A stretch of 64,000 nucleotides of DNA, taken from assembly GCA_037833965.1 (NCBI GenBank), contig AP031353.1, positions 19,904,501 to 19,968,500 on the forward strand, read 5' to 3'. The position numbers and the translations under genes are program-made. The stretch is from Marchantia polymorpha subsp. ruderalis. Taxonomy: Eukaryota > Streptophyta > Marchantiopsida > Marchantiales > Marchantiaceae. Numbering within the stretch: position 1 is the stretch's first letter; each line of letters opens with the position of its first letter. This document shows, one piece after another, positions 10,756-19,507 of the stretch. Under the pieces are notes generated by a model that was given only the letters and a program-made list of their open reading frames with translations, was not told the origin of the DNA and searched no databases.

Positions 10756-13700
10756 GAAGAAGCTCAAGATGTTGGTGGACAGTATCATTGGCTACGTCTC
10801 GGGGTGGTTGGAGGATCTTATTGCTATTTGGCAATTTGTTATTTTGCACCATTGTCCATGGGTATCTACTCAACACGCTTTTGCAACCGAAGTGAACCAT
10901 TCCATCGGCTTATTGAAGATGTTCTTAGATTCCAAAGTAAAGGGGATGTCTTTCTTGCTGGAGATTTCAATGCTCGTATACGTTGTGCTCAATTTACTCA
11001 ATTTAGTGATCCCTTGGCTTCTTCTATGTTTGAAGAAATTTACGATAGTTTGTGGTCTAGAACCTCTTTTGATCCTTCCACAAACTCTTTGACAGAGCAC
11101 TTTTTGACATTTGGAGCCACTTGTAACTTGAAGGTTCTCAATGGAACCTCTCGCTTTCCCAACTCTCAGTCCAATACTTGTTTTTCCCCTACCGGTGCTA
11201 GCACAATAGATTTTCTCTTGTCTTCCTTGGTTAGTACCTCTCTGATCTCCAATTTTGATGTTTTGGATCCTCAACCTGAATCAGATCATGCACCTCTTTT
11301 GTTCACACTTTCAATGTCAAAATCAATCTCTACTTCACCTTGCCAATCTCTTTTAGCTTCTCCCAAGTTTCGCTTAGATCCTTGTAAAAGAGACCTTTAT
11401 GCAGAACATCTACAAGATCTTTTGACTCACACCATATGGAGTCCAGATTCGCATACCGCTAGTTTACAGCTCATAGAATTGCTCAAAACTTCTGCATCGA
11501 AGTTCTTTTTGAGGCATAGTACTAGGATTGCTAAGGGGCTACCTTGCAATGGATGGTTTGACTCCGAATGCAAGCTAGCAAGGGCAAGGTCTGTTGATAG
11601 GTCTTTGGATATTCAAAGTCGGCTTCTTTTGACAAGGATATACAAAGACTTGGTGAAGTCTAAGAAACGAGCTTTCTTAAGACGAAAGCAAGAATCCTTG
11701 ACAAAGGACCTGATGAAGGATCCCAAGTCCTTTTGGAGACGATTAGCTACACCATCGTCAAAACCCTCTCTTGATTCCGAGTCTTTGGTAGCTTTTGCCG
11801 AAAAGCTCTATTTCTTTCCAGAAGCCACATCTATGCCATATTGCGAAGCAACACCTGGATTATTTTCGGAAGGAGAGGTGATGACTATTCTCCGAAAATT
11901 AGCAAATGGCAAATGTGAGGATTTAGATGGCTTGTCCATTGAACTTATCAAGTGGGGAGGAGATTGTATTGGACCGGTTCTCACTAAGCTTTTGGAAGAT
12001 GCTATGGTTCATGGTTTTCCATCAACTTGGTCCATGCGGAAGATTGTTCCTATTCATAAATCAGGAAGGAAGGACGTGGTGACAAACTATCGCACCATCA
12101 TGGTTGGTAGTGTTTTTGCCAAGTTGTTTGGGAAGTTGGTAGAATCGAAGTTGAGCACATGGACAGAGGATTTTCAGAAGAGAGCAAAGGCCCAAGCCGG
12201 TTTTCGTCCTACATACAACACTATTGACCATATTTTGGCCTTACGTGTTTTATGGGAGAAATCCAAGGGCAATGGGAAAGCTTTATTTTGTGCCTTCATC
12301 GATTTGAAGAAAGCTTTTGATACTGTTCCTCGAAAGCTTTTATGGGAAAGACTACAAGACATTGGAGTACCGGCTAATCTACTCGGAGCTGTGGCCACTT
12401 TATACACTTCAGTTCGAGCTAAGATTGATGCCTCTCAGCCTCAAGAGATCTCGAGCACCATTGGAGTTATTCAAGGTTGTCCTCTCTCTCCTACTCTATT
12501 CGGAATATTCATAGATGATATAGAAAGGTGGTTGGATGATTGTGAGAGTGAAGGAGTCAAACTTGGAGACTTTGTGATCAAAGCTCTTTTGTACGCAGAT
12601 GATATCATATTACTAGCACGTGATGCAATTAGTTTACAGAAACACCTTGATACTTTGGCTAGCTTTTGTACTCGAAATCAGATGGAGGTCAATCTGGAAA
12701 AATCAAAGATCATTCTTGTGGGCACTAGATCCAAGTTCTCTTTCTTTTACAAGGGACTAGAATTGGAACAAGTGAAGAGTTACAAATATTTAGGCATTGA
12801 TTTTTCTCAGAATTATAGTTGGGCACTTTGTGTACAAAAGAGAGTAGAAGCTGGTTACAAAGCTCTATATTCATTGTTAAATCGATGTAGAAGAGCCCAT
12901 CTAGTATCTTGGAGTCTTAGGAAATTTTTATTTAGGAGTTTAGTGTTGCCGGTGGTTCTATATGGGACACAAGTGTGGGGTCCTGGCAGTAAGAAGACAA
13001 GTTGGGAGCGTGTGGAGAGGGTGCAAAAGATCTTCTTACAAGAAGAGTTAGGTGTAAGGAACCAAACTCCTTATGCTATTCTTCTTGCGGAAACCGGTTG
13101 TCTACCTCTTGAGGCTGAAGCTCTCTACTTGACCATCACTTATATTAGAAGGGTGAGATCTCTTGATGCTTCTCGACTTCCTCTTCATGCTTTGCGTGCC
13201 ACACGTTCCAAGGGATGGTTTGCAGATGTGATGACTTGGTCTTTGAGGTGGAATGTGACGGAATTGGATTGGGATCTGCAACCTATGGCCCTTCGCGAGC
13301 GTATTAAGGAGGAGTTTCTCAACATCATTTGGAGGAGAGGAGGCACTAAAATGCAGTTTTATCAACTTCATGTGAATCCTATGCTTATTTATTGTGAGCA
13401 AGGGTACCTTGTTGCAGAGATTGCTACATCTTTACGTCATATTATTGCCAGGCATAGAACAGGATCTCATAGGCTTGGAATTGAGGAAGGACGTTGGTTG
13501 AATATTGATAGGAGTGAACGGATTTGTAGGCTATGTGATGGGAGAAATGTTGAGGATGAAGAGCATGTGTTTATTACTTGTACTAGATATATAGAGATTC
13601 GAGTGGCGCATAAAGTTGATGTCGAAAATTTCTTTTCTCTGCTTCAACTCGAGCCTTATGATTTAGGTTGTTACATTAGAGATATTATTAGTTACCGTTC

Positions 13701-13841
13701 AAGTGCTTTGGGCACTAGCTAGGGGGTTCTTTTGGTTCTCTCCTAGTTTGGAGTTGGATTGTTTGTATTGTGTTTTTTTTAGCCTTTTGACCCTTTGGGT
13801 CCCACGGGCTTGATCTATTTACCATTTACCATTTACCATTT
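10756..13841 (+). mobile_element. N8: 5'-truncated family C LINE inserted in N7
   Basis: Flanked by AGTA (10752-10755 and 13842-13845). It starts inside the endonuclease domain (EAQDVGGQYHW) and ends in a tail of three TTTACCA units. It is the longest family C ORF2 in the window. From about 13593 to its end it becomes nearly identical to family A, after differing clearly upstream. Confidence 0.92.
10759..13722 (+). CDS. N8 ORF2, open but lacking the first ~80 residues
   Basis: About 987 open codons of family C ORF2. Endonuclease motifs from YFAPLS onward are present (GDFNAR, STIDFLL, SDHAPLL), then complete RT (FIDLKKAFD, GVIQGCPLSP, ALLYADD) and the zinc knuckle CRLCDGRNVEDEEHVFITC. The MWNIRG and VETW endonuclease motifs are lost by truncation, so nicking should fail while RT may be intact. 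An in-frame ATG at 10726 lies in host N7 and would give a chimeric protein; I do not consider it a genuine start. Confidence 0.85.
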   Translation, partial: EAQDVGGQYHWLRLGVVGGSYCYLAICYFAPLSMGIYSTRFCNRSEPFHRLIEDVLRFQSKGDVFLAGDFNARIRCAQFTQFSDPLASSMFEEIYDSLWSRTSFDPSTNSLTEHFLTFGATCNLKVLNGTSRFPNSQSNTCFSPTGASTIDFLLSSLVSTSLISNFDVLDPQPESDHAPLLFTLSMSKSISTSPCQSLLASPKFRLDPCKRDLYAEHLQDLLTHTIWSPDSHTASLQLIELLKTSASKFFLRHSTRIAKGLPCNGWFDSECKLARARSVDRSLDIQSRLLLTRIYKDLVKSKKRAFLRRKQESLTKDLMKDPKSFWRRLATPSSKPSLDSESLVAFAEKLYFFPEATSMPYCEATPGLFSEGEVMTILRKLANGKCEDLDGLSIELIKWGGDCIGPVLTKLLEDAMVHGFPSTWSMRKIVPIHKSGRKDVVTNYRTIMVGSVFAKLFGKLVESKLSTWTEDFQKRAKAQAGFRPTYNTIDHILALRVLWEKSKGNGKALFCAFIDLKKAFDTVPRKLLWERLQDIGVPANLLGAVATLYTSVRAKIDASQPQEISSTIGVIQGCPLSPTLFGIFIDDIERWLDDCESEGVKLGDFVIKALLYADDIILLARDAISLQKHLDTLASFCTRNQMEVNLEKSKIILVGTRSKFSFFYKGLELEQVKSYKYLGIDFSQNYSWALCVQKRVEAGYKALYSLLNRCRRAHLVSWSLRKFLFRSLVLPVVLYGTQVWGPGSKKTSWERVERVQKIFLQEELGVRNQTPYAILLAETGCLPLEAEALYLTITYIRRVRSLDASRLPLHALRATRSKGWFADVMTWSLRWNVTELDWDLQPMALRERIKEEFLNIIWRRGGTKMQFYQLHVNPMLIYCEQGYLVAEIATSLRHIIARHRTGSHRLGIEEGRWLNIDRSERICRLCDGRNVEDEEHVFITCTRYIEIRVAHKVDVENFFSLLQLEPYDLGCYIRDIISYRSSALGTS

Positions 13842-14411
13842 AGTAAGAAGACAAGTTGGGAGCGTGTGGAGAGGGTGCAAAAGATCTTCTTACAAGAAGA
13901 GTTAGGTGTAAGGAACCAAACTCCTTATGCTATTCTTCTTGCGGAAACCGGTTGTCTACCTCTTGAGGCTGAAGCTCTCTACTTGACCATCACTTATATT
14001 AGAAGGGTGAGATCTCTTGATGCTTCTCGACTTCCTCTTCATGCTTTGCGTGCCACACATTCCAAGGGATGGTTTGCAGATGTGATAACTTGGTCTTTAA
14101 GGTGGAATGTGACGGAATTGGATTGGGATCTGCAACCTATGGCCCTTCGCGAGCGTATTAAGGAGGAGTTTCTCAACATCATTTGGAGGAGAGGAGGCAC
14201 TAAAATGCAGTTTTATCAACTTCATGTGAATCCTATGCTTATTTATTGTGAGCAAGGGTACCTTGTTGCAGAGATTGCTACATCTTTACGTCATATTATT
14301 GCTAGGCATAGAACAGGATCTCATAGGCTTGGAATTGAGGAAGGACGTTGGTTGAATATTGATAGGAGTGAACGGATTTGTAGGCTATGTGATGGGAGAA
14401 ATGTTGAGGAT
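13842..14411 (+). pseudogene. N7 ORF2 fragment, part 2
   Basis: Continues N7 ORF2 after N8, from KKTSWERVERVQK to the knuckle region (RNVED), where N9 interrupts it. Open reading frame across this piece. Nearly identical to the same part of N8, as expected for members of one young family. Confidence 0.88.
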
Positions 14412-14494
14412 GGTAAATGGTAAATAGATCAAGCCCGTGGGACCCAAAGGGTCAAAAGGCTAAAAAACACAATACAAACAATCCAACTCCAAAC
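14412..14494 (-). mobile_element. N9: 83-bp 3'-end-only LINE insertion
   Basis: Minus-strand copy of only the tail, the hairpin and ~50 bp of 3'UTR, inserted in the knuckle region of N7 ORF2. At its 5' junction the host hexamer ATGAAG is present three times (14495-14512) where sister copies have one, so the target duplication is blurred by local expansion. Shows that reverse transcription started at the tail and stopped almost at once. Confidence 0.88.
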
Positions 14495-14788
14495 ATGAAG
14501 ATGAAGATGAAGAGCATGTGTTTATTACTTGTACTAGATATATAGAGATTCGAGTGGCGCATAAAGTTGATGTCGAGAATTTCTTTTCTTTGCTTCACCT
14601 CGAGCCTTATGATTTAGGTTGTTACATTAGAGATATTATTAGTTACTGTTCTAGTGCTTTGGGCACTAGCTAGGGGGTTTTTTTGGTTCTCTCCTAGTTT
14701 GGAGTTGGATTGTTTGTATTGTGTTTTTTAGCCTTTTGACCCTTTGGGTCCCATGGGCTTGGTCTATTTACCATTTACCATTTACCAT
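14495..14788 (+). pseudogene. N7 ORF2 C-terminus and 3' end
   Basis: Last part of N7 ORF2 (EHVFITC to SSALGTS-TAG at 14672-14674), then the 3'UTR and tail. It has Q-to-H in LHLEPYD and a Y-to-C change before the stop. The hairpin is intact and the tail has three heptamers before TAGA. Confidence 0.85.
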
Positions 14789-14858
14789 TAGATAGGCCTC
14801 TTATGTTCCACATCAACACCCTCAATCTCTTGGATTGCTAGGTTGATGATTGTCTCCT
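14789..14858 (-). pseudogene. N6 ORF2 start / ORF1 end junction fragment
   Basis: Seventy bases of N6 between the N7 and N10 insertions. They carry the ORF2 ATG region (MWNIRGL, minus strand) and the ORF1 stop with its CAATCC context. The next ORF1 piece is at 19608 beyond N10; CTCCT is shared at 14854-14858 and 19608-19612. Confidence 0.85.
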
Positions 14859-14868
14859 ACCACATACC

Positions 14869-15464
14869 AGGCGCACATACCTGCAAATTTTCAGCCCCAA
14901 CGGAGCTGCTGTCAAGAAGTTGTCATTTCTAAACTTTAAGTTTAGGGATTTGAGCATGAATCTTGCGGAGGCCATATCTTCTTGCTGGAGTGTCAACAGG
15001 AGCTGAGATTTGGTGGGCTTGTTCACAACGGCCAGGCGCACATACGTGCAAATTTTCAGCCCCAACGGAGCTGCTGTCAAGAAGTTGTCATTTCGAAACT
15101 TTAAGTTTAGGGATTTGAGCATGAATCTTGCGGAGGCCATATCTTCTTGCTGGAGTGTCAACAGGAGCTGAGATTTGGTGGGCTTGTTCACGACGGCTGG
15201 GCGCACATACCTGCAAATTTTCAGCCCCAACGGAGCTGCTGTCAAGAAGTTGTCATTTCGAAACTTTGAGTTTAGGGATTTGAGCATGAATCTTGCGGAG
15301 GCCATATCTTCTTGCTGGAGTGTCAACAGGAGCTGAGATTTGATAGGCTTGTTCACGACGGCTGGGCGCACATACCTGCAAATTTTCAGTCCCAACGGAG
15401 CTGCTGTCAAGAAGTTTTCATTTCGAAACTTTGAGCTTGTGTAACATCTTGCAAAGTTGGGTTC
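14869..15464 (+). repeat. N10 5'UTR: 165-bp family A monomers
   Basis: The landmark ACAGGAGCTGAG recurs at 14996, 15161 and 15326, an exact 165-bp period, with partial units at both ends. The unit contains GGGCGCACATACCTG, CAGCCCCAACGGAGCTG and CTTGCGGAGGCCATATC. Because 165 is a multiple of three, the antisense strand stays open for ~220 codons as a 55-residue repeat; I treat that as a by-product. Probably promoter monomers. Confidence 0.9.
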
Positions 15465-16202
15465 ATGATGGATTCTGAAAACAAACTTCTCAATCTTGTG
15501 CAAACGGTTTTGGAGGAATTGAAAGTGCTACGCCAAGAATTCAAGGCACAAAATGTTGCTTTGGCTGCTGCAAAGAATGAAATCAGGGAGTTGAAGATTT
15601 CTCACAAAAGTTTTGAGAAGATCATGCTCCAAATCTCTGGATCTGTTGAGGACATTCAAGACAAGGTTGTTTCTCAAGCTTCTACTTTTACTACTCCTGC
15701 TTTGCATGAAGTGGTTGAAACTCTTGAGGTGAAAATGAAGTCCTATGCTGAAGCTACCAAGTCTGCTCATATCTCTTTCTGTCAAGAGCAAGAGATTGAA
15801 AAGGCTAGTCAATTTGCTCGTATGAAGAATGTGAGGATTTCGGGTCTACCTGAATCTGAGAAGGAAGAGGTGAAGAGTGTGGTCACCAAGTTTTTGACTG
15901 AAACACTTGATGTTTCTAATCCGGATTTGGCTCATGCTTATCGTATTGGCAACAAAGGCACACAACCTCGTGCCATTATTGTTAAGTTTGTAGATCAAGC
16001 TCAACGTGATATGGCTTTAGCTAACAAGGCCATTCTCAAGGGACGGAGGATTTGGTTAGATCCAGATCTTACACCTCTTCAAGTTGAAGCAAGGAGGAAG
16101 GAGCTTGCAAAAGTCAAAGAAGCTCAAGATGCAGGTTTTGTAGCTTATCTACGTGATAGTCAAGCTATTATCACCAAGAGGAGGAGACAATCATCAACCT
16201 AG
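15465..16202 (+). CDS. N10 ORF1 (L1-type RNA-binding protein)
   Basis: 245 aa, intact. Coiled coil at residues ~5-65, RRM-like core from KNVRISGLPE (~residue 122) to PRAIIVKFVDQ (~residue 175), basic C-terminal domain with GRRIWLDPDLTPLQVEARRKEL-type sequence, then a lysine/arginine-rich tail (KRRRQSS). Expected role: trimeric RNA chaperone of the element RNP. It ends in TAG-CAA-TCC, and ORF2 is in the same frame 24 bp on with no other stop between, so readthrough to a fusion is possible. Start chosen at the first ATG, where all A copies begin to be conserved. Confidence 0.93.
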   Translation: MMDSENKLLNLVQTVLEELKVLRQEFKAQNVALAAAKNEIRELKISHKSFEKIMLQISGSVEDIQDKVVSQASTFTTPALHEVVETLEVKMKSYAEATKSAHISFCQEQEIEKASQFARMKNVRISGLPESEKEEVKSVVTKFLTETLDVSNPDLAHAYRIGNKGTQPRAIIVKFVDQAQRDMALANKAILKGRRIWLDPDLTPLQVEARRKELAKVKEAQDAGFVAYLRDSQAIITKRRRQSST

Positions 16203-16208
16203 CAATCC
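16200..16208 (+). promoter_or_regulatory. Candidate leaky stop TAG-CAA-TCC between ORF1 and ORF2
   Basis: ORF1 ends in TAG followed by CAA TCC, and the next codons continue in the same frame to the ORF2 ATG at 16227. The best-known leaky context (tobamovirus type) is UAG CAR YYA, so five of the six downstream positions agree (the last is C, not A). The same nine bases occur at 26316 (family C) and 54245 (family B). Function is inferred. Confidence 0.5.
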
Positions 16209-16226
16209 AAGAGATTGAAGGTGTTG

Positions 16227-19200
16227 ATGTGGAACATAAGAGGCCTATCTACAACTAAGTATGTGAGTGCACATCCGATTTGGAAGATGGCGGACATCCT
16301 CAACATTGTTGAGACTTGGGAGCATGAAAGTAATGTTATTGGAGAGATACAAGGGTTTACTCTGGTGGGATCTACTTGGAACCATAGAACTCGACGAGCA
16401 GGAAGAGGCTTTGGAGGCATTGCTACTTTCATCAGATCTGAACTTCTTCCTATGATACATTTGGAAAGCCAAGATATTGGGAAACAATATCATTGGCTTC
16501 GTCTTGGATCGATTGGAGGATCTTACAGTTATTTGGCAGTTTGTTACTTTGCACCATTATCCATGCAGATCTACTCCACAAGCACTTGCAATCGAAGTCA
16601 ACCATTCCATCGGCTCATAGGAGATGTTCTCAAATATCAAGACAAAGGTGAAGTTTTTCTTGTTGGAGACTTCAATGCCCGCATACGTTCCGCTCAATTT
16701 ACACAATTTGATAGTTCCTTGTCTTCTCACTCTTTTGAAGAAAGTAGAGATAGTTTGCGGTCTAGAGTCTCTTGTGATCCTTGTACAAATGATTTGACTG
16801 AGCATTTCTTGACTTTTGGAGCCACTTGTAATCTGAAAGTTCTCAATGGTGTTTCTTTCTTTCCCAACTCTCACTCCAATACATGTTTTTCCTCTACTGG
16901 TGTTAGCACTATAGATTATCTTTTGTCCTCTGCCACTAATAGTTCATTTATCTCAGCGTTTGATATTCTAGAGCCTCAACCAGAATCAGATCATACACCT
17001 CTTTTATTTACTCTTTTGCTGCCAACGTCAATTCCTCTCCCTACATACTATGTTTCTACTTCCCCCAAGTTTTGTTTAGATGCTAGTAAAAAGCAACTTT
17101 ATAGTGAACATTTCCAAGACCTCTTGACTTGTACAACTTGGAGCCTTGATCCACATACATCTAGTTTGCAACTAACAGAGTTGCTCCAAAACTCTGCTTC
17201 TAAGTTCTTTTTGAGACATAAGACCAGGAGAGCTAGAGGTCTTCCTTGCAATGGATGGTTTGACTTTGATTGCAAGCAAGCGAGGGCGAGATCACTTGAT
17301 AAATCCTTGGATCTTCACAATCGGTTGATTATGACAAGACTTTACAAAGACTTGGTGAAGTCCAAGAAACGAGCATTTTTGAGGCAGAAGCAAGAGTGCT
17401 TGACAAAGGAGCTCTTGGAGAATCCCAAATCCTTTTGGAGGCGGTTGGCAGTACGATCTTCTAAATCTACTCTTGATCCCAAGTCTTTGATTTCTTTTGC
17501 TGAAAAGCTTTATTTTTTTCCCAATGTTGCATCTATGCCACATTGTGAAGGAAATCCAGGCTTATTTTCAGAAGTTGAAGTGATGACTCAACTCAGACAA
17601 TTGGCAAATGGTAAATGTGAGGATTTGGATGGGCTTTCCATTGAACTTCTCAAGTGGGGAGGAGATGCTATTGGGCCTATACTCACAAAAGTGTTAGAGG
17701 ATGCTGCTATTCATGGCTTTCCTTCATCTTGGTCTCTACGGAAGATTGTTCCTATTCACAAATCTGGGAGCAAGGCCTTGGTGACAAACTATCGCACTAT
17801 CATGGTGGGTAGTATTTTTGCCAAGTTATTTGGCAAATTGGTGGAGTCAAAGTTGAGCACATGGGCTGAATCTTGTCAGAAAAGAGCACAGTTCCAAGCT
17901 GGTTTTCGTCCTACATTCAACACTATAGACCATATCTTGGTTTTACGTGTTCTATGGGAGAAATCCAAGGGTAATGGAAAAGCTTTGTTTTGTGCCTTCA
18001 TTGATTTCAAGAAAGCTTTTGACACAGTACCTCGTGAGCTTTTATGGCAAAGATTGCAAACCATTGGAGTACCATCAGATCTCTTGGCAGCGGTGGCTGC
18101 ATTATACCACTCAGTTCGGGCCAAGATCAACACTTCTCAAACCGAAGAGATTATCAGCACCATTGGAGTCATTCAAGGTTGTCCTCTCTCTCCCACTCTC
18201 TTTGGAGTTTTCATAGATGATATAGAAAGGTGGTTGGAGGATTGTGATAGCGAAGGTGTTAAACTTGGAGGCTTTGTCATCAAAGCTCTTTTGTATGCAG
18301 ATGATGTCATATTACTAGCACGTGATACCACTAGTTTACAGAAACACCTCGACACTTTGGCTAGCTTTTGTACTCAAAATCAGATGGAAGTCAATTTGGA
18401 GAAGTCCAAAGTCATTCTTGTGGGCACTAGATCCAAGCTCTCTTTCTGTTACAAAGGATTAGAGTTGGAACAAGTGAAAAGTTACAAATATTTGGGCATT
18501 GATTTCTCATCTGATTATAGTTGGGCACTTTGTGTGCAAAAGAGGGTAGAAGCTGGTTTCAAAGCTCTATATTCATTGCTAAATAGATGTAGAGGAGCTC
18601 ATCTAGTGTCTTGGAGTCTTAGGAAATTCTTATTCAGGAGCTCAGTGTTTCCCGTTATCTTATATGGAACACAAGTGTGGGGTCCTGGTTGTAAGAAGAC
18701 AAGTTGGCAGCGTTTGGAGAGGGTGCAAAAGATCTTCTTACAAGAAGAATTGGGTGTGAGGACCCAAACTTCTTATGCAATTCTTCTTGCGGAAACAGGT
18801 TGTCTACCTCTTGAGGCTGAAGCTCTCTTTTTGACTATCACTTACGTCAAAAGAGTGAGGTCTCTTGATGCTTCTCGACTTCCTCTTGAAGCTTTGCGTG
18901 CCACACGTGCCAAGGGTTGGTTTGCAGATGTGGTGACTTGGTCTTTGAGGTGGAATGTGACGGAACTCGATTGGAATTTGCAACCTATTGCCCTACGCGA
19001 GCGTATTAAGGAGGAATTTCTCAGCATTATGTGGAGTAGACGAGGCACCAAGATGCAGTTTTATCAATTTCATGTGAATCCTATGCTTGTTTATTGTGAG
19101 CAAGGATACTTACTTGCAGAGATATCTACTTCTTTACGTCATATTATTGCTAGACATAGAACTGGATCCCATAGTCTTGGGATTGAAGAAGGGCGTTGGT

Positions 19201-19424
19201 TGAACATTGATAGGAGTGAACGTATTTGTAGGCTATGTGATGGAAGAAAAGTTGAGGATGAAGAGCATGTATTTCTTACTTGTTCTAGGTATGTAGAGAT
19301 TCGAGTGGCGTATAAAGTTGATGTCGAGAATTTCTTTTCTCTGCTTCAACTCGAGCCTTATGATTTAGGTTGTTACATTAGAGATATTATTAGTTACCGT
19401 TCTAGTGCTTTGGGCACTAGCTAG
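16227..19424 (+). CDS. N10 ORF2 (APE endonuclease / reverse transcriptase)
   Basis: 1065 aa from the first ATG. Endonuclease: MWNIRGLS (1-8), VETW (28-31), YFAP (107-110), GDFNA (147-151), STID (227-230), SDH (254-256). RT: motif A FIDFKKAFD with D593, motif B GVIQGCPLSP, motif C YADD at 690-693, then SKVILVGTRSK and YKYLGIDFS. Zinc knuckle C1001-C1004-H1014-C1019. It would nick target DNA and copy the element RNA from the nick. The ATG has weak initiation context (T at -3 and +4). No stop or frameshift seen, so probably functional. Confidence 0.95.
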   Translation: MWNIRGLSTTKYVSAHPIWKMADILNIVETWEHESNVIGEIQGFTLVGSTWNHRTRRAGRGFGGIATFIRSELLPMIHLESQDIGKQYHWLRLGSIGGSYSYLAVCYFAPLSMQIYSTSTCNRSQPFHRLIGDVLKYQDKGEVFLVGDFNARIRSAQFTQFDSSLSSHSFEESRDSLRSRVSCDPCTNDLTEHFLTFGATCNLKVLNGVSFFPNSHSNTCFSSTGVSTIDYLLSSATNSSFISAFDILEPQPESDHTPLLFTLLLPTSIPLPTYYVSTSPKFCLDASKKQLYSEHFQDLLTCTTWSLDPHTSSLQLTELLQNSASKFFLRHKTRRARGLPCNGWFDFDCKQARARSLDKSLDLHNRLIMTRLYKDLVKSKKRAFLRQKQECLTKELLENPKSFWRRLAVRSSKSTLDPKSLISFAEKLYFFPNVASMPHCEGNPGLFSEVEVMTQLRQLANGKCEDLDGLSIELLKWGGDAIGPILTKVLEDAAIHGFPSSWSLRKIVPIHKSGSKALVTNYRTIMVGSIFAKLFGKLVESKLSTWAESCQKRAQFQAGFRPTFNTIDHILVLRVLWEKSKGNGKALFCAFIDFKKAFDTVPRELLWQRLQTIGVPSDLLAAVAALYHSVRAKINTSQTEEIISTIGVIQGCPLSPTLFGVFIDDIERWLEDCDSEGVKLGGFVIKALLYADDVILLARDTTSLQKHLDTLASFCTQNQMEVNLEKSKVILVGTRSKLSFCYKGLELEQVKSYKYLGIDFSSDYSWALCVQKRVEAGFKALYSLLNRCRGAHLVSWSLRKFLFRSSVFPVILYGTQVWGPGCKKTSWQRLERVQKIFLQEELGVRTQTSYAILLAETGCLPLEAEALFLTITYVKRVRSLDASRLPLEALRATRAKGWFADVVTWSLRWNVTELDWNLQPIALRERIKEEFLSIMWSRRGTKMQFYQFHVNPMLVYCEQGYLLAEISTSLRHIIARHRTGSHSLGIEEGRWLNIDRSERICRLCDGRKVEDEEHVFLTCSRYVEIRVAYKVDVENFFSLLQLEPYDLGCYIRDIISYRSSALGTS

Positions 19425-19436
19425 GGGGTTCTTTTG

Positions 19437-19502
19437 TGGTTTTTAGCCTTTTGACCCTTTGGGTCCCACGGGCTTGATCTATTTACCATTTACCATTTAC
19501 CA
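19437..19502 (+). mobile_element. N11: 66-bp 3'-end LINE insertion in N10 3'UTR
   Basis: Contains only the last ~63 nt of an A/C 3' end (TTTTTAGCC, hairpin, tail) plus three extra bases, flanked by TTTTG (19432-19436 and 19503-19507). It gives the 3' end of N10 two hairpin-tail modules in a row, the proper one being the second. Confidence 0.9.
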
Positions 19503-19507
19503 TTTTG

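Larger units (their letters stand above)
10613..14788 (+). mobile_element. N7: 5'-truncated family C LINE inserted in N6, hosting N8 and N9
   Basis: Bounded by TAGA (10609-10612 and 14789-14792). Own segments are 10613-10755, 13842-14411 and 14495-14788, interrupted by N8 and the 83-bp N9. It starts in the RT thumb (AGYKALYSLLNRCRRAHL) and ends with the A-like 3'UTR and three TTTACCA repeats. The same orientation of N7 and nested N8 creates a false continuous ORF across 10726-13722. Confidence 0.9.

Noticed and set aside
10726-13722. Apparently complete 998-aa ORF starting at MGHKCGV.
   Set aside because: The start lies in host N7 and the rest in inserted N8. It is a chance in-frame join of two insertions of the same family, not a gene with its own start.
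14838-15503. Long antisense ORF of 55-residue repeats across the 165-bp monomers (also at 28617-28862, 34027-34668, 21117-21467).
   Set aside because: It stays open only because 165 is divisible by three and the unit lacks stops in one frame. It has no family match I recognise, and family B and C arrays do not preserve it.
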